This document shows, in pieces, positions 1 through 6,444 of a DNA stretch of 6,897 bases. The DNA is taken from NCBI GenBank assembly GCA_050693935.1, contig JBOGWU010000234.1, positions 1 to 6,897 on the forward strand, given 5' to 3'. The DNA comes from WHSV01 sp050693935 (GTDB lineage: Bacteria; Actinomycetota; CADDZG01; WHSQ01). Position numbers and translations under genes: made by a program. Below the pieces are notes generated by a model. That model saw nothing but the letters and a program-made list of their open reading frames with translations, was not told the DNA's origin and ran no database searches. The first letter of the stretch is position 1; the number at the start of each line of letters is the position of its first letter.

Positions 1-1023
1 CAGTTCATTGCCCTCGCGCTCGAACCGGGCGTGAACTGGCTCGCCGGCCGGGGTTGGCGTCGAGGCGTTGCCACCGGAGCGCTGATGGGTGGTATTGGGA
101 TCGTGGCCGTCTTGGTCTTGCTCTCGATTCTCCCCACTCTGATCTCCGAGCTTGCCGGTTTGTTAGCGGATCTCCCTAACGCGCTCGCGGACCTCGGCGA
201 GCGGCTCGGATTCGACGTCTCTGCGAGCAAGATCGAGGAGGTCCTTCAGAACGAACGAACGGACTTGGCGGCGCTCGCGGCAGACCTCGCAGGCAACGCG
301 CTCGAGCTGAGCGCCTCGCTTCTCGGAACAATTGGGAACATCAGCGTGATAGCCCTGCTCTCGTTCTATCTGACGGCTGAGGCGCCCAAGTTGAGACGAA
401 CCTTGGCAGCGCTGCTTCCCCGCAAGCAACAGTTGGAAATGCTTCGTCTCTGGGAGATCTCCACTGAGAAGATCGGTGGCTACCTTTACAGCCGCGCGCT
501 AATGGGGCTTATCTCCGGTCTCGCCAGTTACGCGATGTTGCGAATTTTGGGAGTGCCGTTCGCCGCCCCGCTCTCGATCTTCGTCGGTTTCGTCTCGCAG
601 TTCGTTCCTGTCGTCGGCACTTACCTTGCTTACGCCCTGCCCGTGCTGGTTGCTCTCGGCACGAAGGGGTTGCCCCCGGCGTTGATACTTGTGGCGTTCG
701 CGACCGTTTATCAGCAGCTCGAAAACCTTTTCATCAGCCCGAAGCTGTCAGAACGCACTATGCAGCTGCACCCTGCCGTTGCGTTTGTCGCGGCCATGAT
801 AGGAGGAGCGCTCGGCGGAGCCTCGGCTGCCTTCCTCGCGTTGCCGGTTGCTGCCATCTTTCAAGCATTCGGCTCGACGCTCCTCACCCGATACGAGGTC
901 GTGAGCAGCGCACTGACTCAGGACCTACCAGACTCCACGGTCGCAAAGCAACGAGATGATGAAGAGCGAGAACCGCTGCTGAAACGTTTATGGATCTCGA
1001 TCTCGAAGTCGAACTCCAAGTAG
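1..1023 (+). CDS. AI-2E family transporter (PerM/YdiK/TqsA-like), 5'-truncated by window edge
   Basis: This is a polytopic inner-membrane protein of the AI-2E transporter family. Members include the E. coli autoinducer-2 exporter TqsA, but most are uncharacterised and some act in ion or solute efflux, so the substrate is unknown. The frame is open from base 1 (visible residues begin QFIALALEPG). The GTG at 31 is therefore probably internal, and the first membrane span and true start lie to the left. There are 340 visible residues; the family usually has about 350-400. Family marks include an amphipathic, helix-rich extramembrane region at visible residues 50-105, FVPVVGTYLA at 201-210, YQQLENLFISPKLSERTMQLHP-type sequence at about 237-258, and the glycine-rich GGALGGASAAFLALPVAA segment at 268-285. 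The C-terminal tail of about 40 residues is charged and cytoplasmic-looking. It converges on the polyphosphate kinase gene with 33 nt between the stops, so it is not part of the arginine operon. Confidence 0.9.
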   Translation, partial: QFIALALEPGVNWLAGRGWRRGVATGALMGGIGIVAVLVLLSILPTLISELAGLLADLPNALADLGERLGFDVSASKIEEVLQNERTDLAALAADLAGNALELSASLLGTIGNISVIALLSFYLTAEAPKLRRTLAALLPRKQQLEMLRLWEISTEKIGGYLYSRALMGLISGLASYAMLRILGVPFAAPLSIFVGFVSQFVPVVGTYLAYALPVLVALGTKGLPPALILVAFATVYQQLENLFISPKLSERTMQLHPAVAFVAAMIGGALGGASAAFLALPVAAIFQAFGSTLLTRYEVVSSALTQDLPDSTVAKQRDDEEREPLLKRLWISISKSNSK

Positions 1024-1025
1024 AA

Positions 1026-1047
1026 GAAAAGCGGTAGTTCGCTCTTT
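1026..1047. terminator. Weak possible bidirectional terminator between convergent genes
   Basis: In the 33-nt gap between the two converging stop codons, GCG (1031-1033) and CGC (1040-1042) can pair around a 6-nt loop. The stem extends by A1030-T1043 and, across an A/C mismatch, by two or three more weak pairs. An A-rich run lies on one side and CTCTTT on the other, the arrangement expected of a two-way terminator. The stem is short and only moderately GC-rich, so this is a location-driven suggestion only. Confidence 0.25.
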
Positions 1048-1056
1048 GGTGTCTGC

Positions 1057-1971
1057 CTAAGCCTCTTCTTCCAACCGCGTGCGGGCTTCGGCATTGGCTC
1101 GTCGAGCCTCCTCCGAGACCACAGGCCAATCGAGCTCAAGACTCTCGATCGTCGAGGAGAGGATCTTTGCCACCATCGCCTGCATGACGTGTTTGCGATC
1201 GGCAGGGATTACGAACCATGGTGCCCAGGACGTCGACGTTGCGGAGATCGCTCGGTCGTAAGCATCCATGTACTCGCCCCACAGTGCCCGCTCGTCGACG
1301 TCGGCGGCGTTGAACTTCCATTGCTTACCGGGCGTGTCGAGTCGAGCCAAAAACCTTCTCTTCTGCTCTTCCTTGGACACGTGTAAGAAGAACTTCACGA
1401 TCTTCGTCCCACTCCGGTCGAGGTGCTGTTCATAGCGGTTGATGTCTTCGTGGCGGTCTTGCCAGAAGGCCTCGTCGAAGGTTGTCGTCGGCAACCTCTG
1501 CTTCTCTAGCCATTCTGGATGAACCCTCAGTGCGACGACTTCTTCGTAATGCGATCGATTGAAGATCCCGATCTCGCCCCGCTCGGGAAGGGCTCTGTTC
1601 ATGCGCCAGAGGAAATCGTGATCGAGTTCCTCGGCGGATGGTTTCCTGAAGGAGACGACGCGTACGCCCTGCGGGTTCACCCCCGACATCACGTGCTTGA
1701 TCGTCGAGTCTTTCCCGGCTGCATCGATCGCTTGGAAGACGATGAGGAGTGCGTACCTATCGCTTGCCCAGAGGAGTTCCTGCGCGTCGGCGAGTTCGTC
1801 AACTCCTTCGGAGCGGATCCCTTTCGCGGTCGCATCCAGCTCCTTGGCGGTGAGGGTTTCGAACTCCGGCCCTCCCGTCCACGCCGTATCTCGTCCGGCG
1901 AGGTTCGCCGGCTCGCCGGGCGCGACCAGCAATCGACTCATCACTTCCGACGCGCGCGTTGGTTGCTTCAT
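1057..1971 (-). CDS. ppk2: PPK2-family polyphosphate kinase / polyphosphate:nucleotide phosphotransferase
   Basis: This is a cytoplasmic P-loop kinase of the PPK2 family (304 aa), which moves phosphate between polyphosphate and nucleotides. Visible features: a Walker A region FQAIDAAGKDS (79-89), an SGVNPQGVRVVSF block (96-108), a Walker B-type segment GEIGIFNRSHYEEV (132-145), an arginine/lysine-rich lid KEEQKRRFLAR (200-210) followed by WKF (218-220), and IPADRKHV (255-262). FNRSHYE, where class I enzymes have FDRSWYN, points to the subgroup containing class III enzymes, which can phosphorylate both AMP and ADP; the exact substrate is inferred. The frame is open to 2034, but ATG 1971 is chosen: it has AGGAG 7 nt upstream and overlaps the stop of the preceding transporter gene as ATGA. 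An upstream start would extend further into that gene and add an arginine-rich, non-conserved leader. It is the last gene of the arc-like operon; direct coupling to arginine catabolism is inferred from arrangement. Confidence 0.92.
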   Translation of the reverse strand: MKQPTRASEVMSRLLVAPGEPANLAGRDTAWTGGPEFETLTAKELDATAKGIRSEGVDELADAQELLWASDRYALLIVFQAIDAAGKDSTIKHVMSGVNPQGVRVVSFRKPSAEELDHDFLWRMNRALPERGEIGIFNRSHYEEVVALRVHPEWLEKQRLPTTTFDEAFWQDRHEDINRYEQHLDRSGTKIVKFFLHVSKEEQKRRFLARLDTPGKQWKFNAADVDERALWGEYMDAYDRAISATSTSWAPWFVIPADRKHVMQAMVAKILSSTIESLELDWPVVSEEARRANAEARTRLEEEA

Positions 1972-3467
1972 AAGAGAGCTCCTGCTCCTAGAACCACGAC
2001 GGTGAGAGCGGCGAGCATGACGAGTAGCGGCCACACGAACCGCAGGTAGCTTCCATACGGAACCCTTGCGATCGCGAGGCCCCCCATCACGACCGCCGAT
2101 GTGGGGATGAACAGGTTCATGAGTCCGGAGGCGCTTTGGTAGGCGGTCACGACTAGGTGTGAGGGCACCTCTGAGAAACTCGCCAGGGGCGCCATGATCG
2201 GCATCGCCACCGTGGCGAGCCCCGAAGAGGATGGGATCAAGAACGACAGAGGCAGGAATAAGCCGTACATCACGATCGAGAATCCGGCCTTCCCTACATC
2301 ACCCAACGCGACCTCGGCCCAGTTCAGAACTGTGTCGGTAATCTCGCCGTTGTTCATGATCACGGTGATCCCGCGGGCGATCCCGATGATTAGCGCGACC
2401 CCTAACAAGTCTCGCGCTCCTTCGACGAACGTCGCGGTCAACTCTCCCTCAGGCATTCTTGCGATCAAACCGATCAGGATCGAGAACAGGATGAACGAGG
2501 CTGTCATCTCGGGGAACCACCACCACAGAGTGGGGAGCCCGACCCCGAGATCCTCCCAGGGGATCACTCCGTACATCATCACGAAGAAGGCAAGTCCGAA
2601 GAGAATGAGGATCAACTTGTGACGCGCTGTGAGCGTGACTGCTGCATCCCCCTCGTTGCCGCCGCCACTGCCGAAATGGGCCTCGTTCTCTGCCTTCATG
2701 TCGGCGACGAGCGACTTCGAAGGGTCCTTGTTCACGCGATCCGCGTATCGAAGTACGAAGAAGATGCCGAGCGCAAGCCCGACTATCAGGATGATCAATC
2801 GGGAGACCAAGCCTTCGCTGATGGAAGTGTCGGCGAAGCCGGACGCGATGCCGGTTGCGAAGGGATTGATGGTCGATCCGAGCGTCCCGATCCCGCAACC
2901 TAGGAGGACCACCGAAGCTCCCGTGAGGGCATCGTAGCCGGCGGCGATCATGACGGTGATGATTAGGGCATAGAAGGCCAGGCTCTCCTCCGCCATCCCA
3001 TAGCTCGTCCCGCCGGCCGCGAAGACCCCCATGAGGAGGGGGATCATCCACCTCTCGCGCCCCTTTAGCTTGAGGACGAGTCTCGTTATCCCGGCTTGGA
3101 TCGCTCCCGTCTTCATCGTTACTCCGAGGAAGCCACCGATCACGATGATGAACAGCGCGACGTCGATCGCGCCGAACAGGGTCCCCGTGTTGTAGAAGTC
3201 GATGTTCCCCTTCTTGTTCTCGACACCGTAAAGGCCGTTGATCGGGGCCTTGAGGGAGTCCTCGACGATCTTCTGCGGGTTGGAGTCGATCTCCTGATAG
3301 GTCCCCGGGATCGGCGACCCCTCCTTATCCAGGTCGTAAGTGCCGGCCGGCACAAACCAGGTCGCCAGTGCTGCGAGGACGATAAGGATGAACAGGATGG
3401 TGTACGCGGAAGGTAGGGAGAATCGCTTCTTCCCTGCGCTCTGTGGCGCTTCCGTCTGGGCGGCCAC
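1968..3467 (-). CDS. YfcC/ArcD-like basic amino acid antiporter (DcuC superfamily), probable arginine/ornithine exchanger
   Basis: This is a 499-aa inner-membrane transporter with about 12 predicted spans, of the YfcC family (DcuC/C4-dicarboxylate anaerobic carrier superfamily, COG1288-like). The two halves carry matching family signatures: GGTSYGMAEES (152-162) and GCGIGTLGSTINPF (190-203) in the first, IPSSSG (411-416) and LFIPTSAVVMGGLA (452-465) in the second. A hydrophilic loop (about 42-95) follows span 1, and a charged linker (about 241-281) joins the halves. Family members in streptococcal and Borrelia arginine deiminase loci serve as ArcD arginine/ornithine antiporters. Given arcA and arcC in the same gene train, exchange of extracellular arginine for ornithine is the best inference, although other YfcC proteins have unknown or different substrates. 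The start is GTG at 3467, with a strong AAGGAGG 6 nt upstream. The gene begins 1 nt after the nhaC stop and its TGA overlaps the start of ppk2. Confidence 0.9.
   Translation of the reverse strand: MAAQTEAPQSAGKKRFSLPSAYTILFILIVLAALATWFVPAGTYDLDKEGSPIPGTYQEIDSNPQKIVEDSLKAPINGLYGVENKKGNIDFYNTGTLFGAIDVALFIIVIGGFLGVTMKTGAIQAGITRLVLKLKGRERWMIPLLMGVFAAGGTSYGMAEESLAFYALIITVMIAAGYDALTGASVVLLGCGIGTLGSTINPFATGIASGFADTSISEGLVSRLIILIVGLALGIFFVLRYADRVNKDPSKSLVADMKAENEAHFGSGGGNEGDAAVTLTARHKLILILFGLAFFVMMYGVIPWEDLGVGLPTLWWWFPEMTASFILFSILIGLIARMPEGELTATFVEGARDLLGVALIIGIARGITVIMNNGEITDTVLNWAEVALGDVGKAGFSIVMYGLFLPLSFLIPSSSGLATVAMPIMAPLASFSEVPSHLVVTAYQSASGLMNLFIPTSAVVMGGLAIARVPYGSYLRFVWPLLVMLAALTVVVLGAGALL
1979..1983 (-). 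promoter_or_regulatory. Ribosome binding site of ppk2, inside the upstream transporter gene
   Basis: The minus strand reads AGGAG, 7 nt before the ATG at 1971. It lies in the last codons of the YfcC-like gene, and the start codon overlaps that gene's TGA (ATGA). This fixes the kinase start at 1971 rather than the longer open frame to 2034 and suggests translational coupling. Confidence 0.8.
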
Positions 3468-3468
3468 C

Positions 3469-5004
3469 TCAAGCCTCCTTCGGTGCTGGTTGCGGCTCAG
3501 GCACTACGGCGCCTCGAGTTGAAGGTGGGGTCTCCGACGCCGCCGGGTCGCCTGGGAGACGTGCCACCTTGAAACCGAGGAAACCGAATACGACGGCGAG
3601 GATGGGGCTCAGGATGTTGAAGAAGCAGTAGGGCAGATACGAGATGGTCGAGACCCCCAGTACGCCCGCGATGTAGGCGCCGCAACTGTTCCAGGGGATA
3701 AGGACGGACGTCACCGTTCCGGCGTTCTCGACCGCGGCGGAGAGGTTCTGAGGAGCCAGCCCCCTCCGCTGAAACTCCGTGCGGAACATGCGAGCCGGCA
3801 GCACGTCGGCCACGTACTGATCGCCCGCGATCACGTTCAAGCCGATCCCGGCCCCCACGACGGAGCTGATAAGCGTGCCCGTCGAACGCGCCCACGACAC
3901 GATCGGCTTCAATAAGCGGTCGAGGAAGCCGGCATGCTCAACTATCGCAGCGAACGAGAGCGCCCCGAGTATGAGCCAGACGGTGGTCAGCATGCTTGCC
4001 ATCCCCCCGCGCGAGAACAGGGAATCGATCGGGCTGATCCCCGAATTCGATACGAATCCGTTGGCCATGGCTCCGTAGATCGCTTTCGCCGAGGTGGCGA
4101 CCGCGGATTGGCCGGGCTCGCCGGTGAAAGCCTCAACCGCGTTCCATTGAGTAATCGGCGCCATCAGTCCGGCGAGCAGAGCGCAGCCTATGAGAGCGAG
4201 GAACGGCGGGACCTGTTTGAAGGTAAGGAAGACCATGAGGAAGAGCGGCAACAGGTTCCAGAACGAGATGCTGAAGACCGACTCGATCGCGTCCTGGGCG
4301 GTCTTCTTGTCGACGGCCCCGGACACGTCACCGGTAAGACCCAGGACGGCGAATATGATGAGGCTCACCCCAAGAGCGGGCAGTGCGGTCCACAGCATGT
4401 GCTTCACGTGCTCCATCACGGTGAGACCGCCGACCAGCTGGGGGACCAGGATCGTGGTCTCGGACAGAGGCGTCATCTTGTCGCCGAAGTAGGCGCCCGA
4501 GATAACCGCTCCGGCGGCTATTTCGGGGGAGACACCGATGACCTTTGCCATCCCGACGAAGGCGACTCCGAGAGTGCCGGCCGTCGTCCACGAACTGCCG
4601 GTGATCATCCCCACCACCGCGCACACCAGAGCCGCCGCGACGAAGAACCAGTTCGCGCTCAGGATGCCGATGCCAAGGTGAACGACCGTAGGGATCGTTC
4701 CCGCCATGTTCCAGGTGCCGATCAATGCGCCAACCGCAAGAAGGATGAAGATCGCACCCATAGCAGACGAAACGCCGCTGACGGCCGCCTCCCGGATCTG
4801 AACGATCGTGTGCCCGTTCTTAAGGGCGATCAAGCAGGCGAACGCAGCGGCTAGGAGCAGCGCAACCTGGAGCGGACCGTTCGCCGCGTCCACGCCGAAG
4901 AGGACGATCGTGAGCGCGAGCAACGCGATCAGGACGAAGACCGGAAGCAACGCATCGAGGAGGCTGGGCGGCCTCGGCTCCTGCACCCTCGGCTCCTGCG
5001 ACAT
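3469..5004 (-). CDS. nhaC: NhaC-family Na+/H+ (or amino acid/organic ion) antiporter
   Basis: This is an 11-12 span inner-membrane antiporter of the NhaC family, 511 aa. Family marks are GSSWTTAGTLG (136-146), the hallmark SGAYFGDKMTPLSETT (169-184), NSGISPIDSLFSRGGMASM (320-338), GLNVIAGDQY (388-397) and ENAGTVTSVLIPWNSCGAY (426-444). The soluble C-terminal tail (about 482-511) is rich in proline and alanine and is not conserved. NhaC proteins include Na+/H+ antiporters and exchangers of organic solutes such as MleN (malate/lactate), and, as I recall, the haloarchaeal ArcD arginine/ornithine antiporter. In this operon it could therefore be a second arginine/ornithine exchanger, or could adjust cytoplasmic pH and sodium during ammonia-producing arginine breakdown. 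The ATG at 5004 has no convincing Shine-Dalgarno in the preceding 20 nt, but shares its A with the TGA of the small upstream gene (TGATG). Translation probably depends on re-initiation. The next gene starts 1 nt beyond its stop. Confidence 0.9.
   Translation of the reverse strand: MSQEPRVQEPRPPSLLDALLPVFVLIALLALTIVLFGVDAANGPLQVALLLAAAFACLIALKNGHTIVQIREAAVSGVSSAMGAIFILLAVGALIGTWNMAGTIPTVVHLGIGILSANWFFVAAALVCAVVGMITGSSWTTAGTLGVAFVGMAKVIGVSPEIAAGAVISGAYFGDKMTPLSETTILVPQLVGGLTVMEHVKHMLWTALPALGVSLIIFAVLGLTGDVSGAVDKKTAQDAIESVFSISFWNLLPLFLMVFLTFKQVPPFLALIGCALLAGLMAPITQWNAVEAFTGEPGQSAVATSAKAIYGAMANGFVSNSGISPIDSLFSRGGMASMLTTVWLILGALSFAAIVEHAGFLDRLLKPIVSWARSTGTLISSVVGAGIGLNVIAGDQYVADVLPARMFRTEFQRRGLAPQNLSAAVENAGTVTSVLIPWNSCGAYIAGVLGVSTISYLPYCFFNILSPILAVVFGFLGFKVARLPGDPAASETPPSTRGAVVPEPQPAPKEA
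3474..3480 (-). promoter_or_regulatory. Strong ribosome binding site for the YfcC-like gene
   Basis: The minus strand reads AAGGAGG, a near-perfect Shine-Dalgarno sequence, 6 nt before the GTG at 3467. It is embedded in the last codons (Pro-Lys-Glu-Ala) of the NhaC gene. It supports the non-ATG start and is the strongest ribosome site of the unit within the window. Confidence 0.85.
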
Positions 5005-5147
5005 CAGTTCGCCGTCGTCAAAACGGGGCTACGCAACGCTCCGATCTCGTCGCCGCGACGATGGTCCGGACCCCTGGCGAAGGCCACCAAGCCGATGATT
5101 AGCAGGGTTACGACGATGCAGATGACCCATGCTCGGGTGTCGTCCAT
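5004..5147 (-). CDS. 47-aa single-span membrane protein, possible transporter accessory subunit
   Basis: I do not recognise the family of this small gene. Its product begins MDDTRAWVICIVV, has one hydrophobic helix at about residues 7-24 (Trp7 to Ala24), and then a charged segment with RGPDHRRGDE at 25-34, ending at Asn47. The basic residues after the helix predict N-terminus out and C-terminus in. Support for a real gene: an ATG with AGGAAG 5 nt upstream, a 9-nt gap from the arcA stop, and a TGA that overlaps the nhaC ATG as TGATG. It fills otherwise empty space of about 150 nt in a train where genes are spaced 25 nt or less. Small one-helix proteins encoded next to sodium-coupled transporters (for example MetS beside MetP in Corynebacterium) are known partners of the transporter. 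A similar role with NhaC is inferred by analogy only. The alternative is a leader peptide whose translation delivers ribosomes to nhaC. Confidence 0.75.
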   Translation of the reverse strand: MDDTRAWVICIVVTLLIIGLVAFARGPDHRRGDEIGALRSPVLTTAN

Positions 5148-5152
5148 CGTGG

Positions 5153-5158
5153 CTTCCT
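5153..5158 (-). promoter_or_regulatory. Ribosome binding site of the small membrane protein gene
   Basis: The minus strand reads AGGAAG, 5 nt before the ATG at 5147, overlapping the TAG stop of arcA. It supports translation of the 47-codon frame and its close linkage to arcA. Confidence 0.6.
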
Positions 5159-6419
5159 AGAGTGGATCCCGTTGGATGGGACAGGTCATGCAGTGTCCGC
5201 CGCCTCTGCCCTTACCGAGCTCGAAGCCTTCGATCGTGACCACCTCGACACCGGGCTCACGCATCTTCGAGATCGTGTACGTGTTGCGCTCGTAGGCAAC
5301 CACCACCCCGGGTTCCAATGCGACCACGTTGTTACCGTCGTCCCACTGCTCTCGCTCCTGCTGATAGATGTCGCCTCCGGTCTCGACGACGTGCATCTTG
5401 GGGACGCCAAGCGCATCGGCGACCGCCGTGAGGAAGTCCGGCTCCTCGGTGACGTGGAACCGTCCCACGGAATCCCCAGGACGGAGGCTGATGGCTCGGA
5501 TGTTGTTGACGACCTTCGGATAGGCCGTTGCCTTGTCTCTGTCTAGCAGGGTGAACACCGTGTCGAGGTGCATGTGGGCGCGGTCCTTGGTCATCACGGC
5601 CGCGATCACGCGCTCCGCAGCGCCTTTCGCGAACAGAGCGCCGGCGATCTGTTCGATCATCCGCGCTTGCGTCCGCTCACTCATCCCGATGAGGACCGTT
5701 CCGTTGCCGATGGGTTGTACGTCCCCTCCCTCGAGTGAGGAGCGACCGAAGTCCTCCACGTTGAAACGCCCGTCGTCGCCCAAGTGCGGGTACCAGTACG
5801 CGAAATCGGCGCCCTCGAACATCGGGTGGTACCGGTAGATGGCAGCGACGTTGTACGCCTCCAGCCGGCGCGCCGGCCAGTACATCGGGTTGATGGACAC
5901 TCCGCCGTACATCCAGCAAGAGGAATCGCGCGTGAAAAGTGTGTTCGGCAACGGCGGCAGGATGAAGTAGTTGGGGTCGTCGGCGGCGGCGGCACCGAGT
6001 GAGAACTCCCGGAATTTAGCGAGATCGATCCCCGATTCTTCGATCGTGAGACCCCCGATGACGTGTTTCGCGAGTTCGTCTCCCTTCATGTTCAAGAGGG
6101 CGTTACGAACCTCGTCGACCAGAGAGACTCCGACCGTGTACTCGGACGCCACGAGTTCCACCAACCGCTTGCGTGCCGGCTCGCTGGCGACCAGCGTTTC
6201 GGCGAGCAGATCGCGGAGGAGGTACACCTCAACACCCCGCTCGCGCATCCGTGCGACGAACTGGTCGTGCTCGTACTGGGCGCGCTCGACCCACAGGACG
6301 TCGTCGAAGAGAAGCTCGTCGTGGTTGGTCGGAGTGAGCCGTTGCAGACTCAGCTCAGGTCTGTGAACCATCACCTTGCGCAGCTTGCCGACTTCCGATT
6401 GGACACCGAACTTCTCCAT
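5157..6419 (-). CDS. arcA: Arginine deiminase
   Basis: This cytoplasmic enzyme (EC 3.5.3.6) hydrolyses L-arginine to L-citrulline and ammonia, the first step of the ADI pathway. The 420-aa product has the normal family length of about 405-420. Counting from ATG 6419, the guanidino-modifying catalytic set is intact: Asp165 in LFTRDSS, Glu230 and Asp233 in LEGGD, His284 and Asp286 in HMHLDTVF, and the nucleophile Cys410 in GGGHCMTCPI near the C-terminus. The N-terminal VGKLRKVMVHRPE and the NPMYWPARR segment are also typical. The frame also has a GTG at 6422. ATG 6419 is preferred because AGGAGG lies 6 nt upstream of it, but only 3 nt upstream of the GTG. It follows arcC by 25 nt and is followed after 9 nt by the small membrane-protein gene. 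Carbamate kinase next door supports a catabolic, ATP-yielding role rather than a biosynthetic or modifying one. Confidence 0.97.
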   Translation of the reverse strand: MEKFGVQSEVGKLRKVMVHRPELSLQRLTPTNHDELLFDDVLWVERAQYEHDQFVARMRERGVEVYLLRDLLAETLVASEPARKRLVELVASEYTVGVSLVDEVRNALLNMKGDELAKHVIGGLTIEESGIDLAKFREFSLGAAAADDPNYFILPPLPNTLFTRDSSCWMYGGVSINPMYWPARRLEAYNVAAIYRYHPMFEGADFAYWYPHLGDDGRFNVEDFGRSSLEGGDVQPIGNGTVLIGMSERTQARMIEQIAGALFAKGAAERVIAAVMTKDRAHMHLDTVFTLLDRDKATAYPKVVNNIRAISLRPGDSVGRFHVTEEPDFLTAVADALGVPKMHVVETGGDIYQQEREQWDDGNNVVALEPGVVVAYERNTYTISKMREPGVEVVTIEGFELGKGRGGGHCMTCPIQRDPL

Positions 6420-6425
6420 CACTAC

Positions 6426-6431
6426 CCTCCT
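6426..6431 (-). promoter_or_regulatory. Ribosome binding site of arcA
   Basis: The minus strand reads AGGAGG in the 25-nt gap after arcC, 6 nt from ATG 6419 and 3 nt from GTG 6422. The spacing decides in favour of the ATG. No terminator-like hairpin is seen in this gap, so read-through from arcC is expected. Confidence 0.8.
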
Positions 6432-6444
6432 CGGTTCGAGGTGG

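Noticed and set aside
31..33. GTG at 31 as the start of the AI-2E family gene
   Set aside because: The frame is open to base 1 and the residues before it (QFIALALEPG) match the family's conserved N-terminal membrane region, so the gene begins outside the window.
1972..2034. Upstream extension of the PPK2 frame (21 extra residues)
   Set aside because: The extension is arginine/serine-rich out-of-frame translation of the transporter's C-terminus; ATG 1971 has the well-spaced AGGAG and the ATGA overlap.
1519..2049. A 176-codon plus-strand open frame opposite ppk2
   Set aside because: It is antisense to conserved PPK2 motifs and spans the ppk2/transporter junction; no recognisable domain. A shadow of GC-rich codon use.
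3934..4854. A 306-codon plus-strand open frame opposite nhaC
   Set aside because: It is highly charged, has low-complexity Arg/Glu/Asp/Gly composition typical of an antisense shadow, shows no family motif, and lies wholly opposite a clear NhaC gene.
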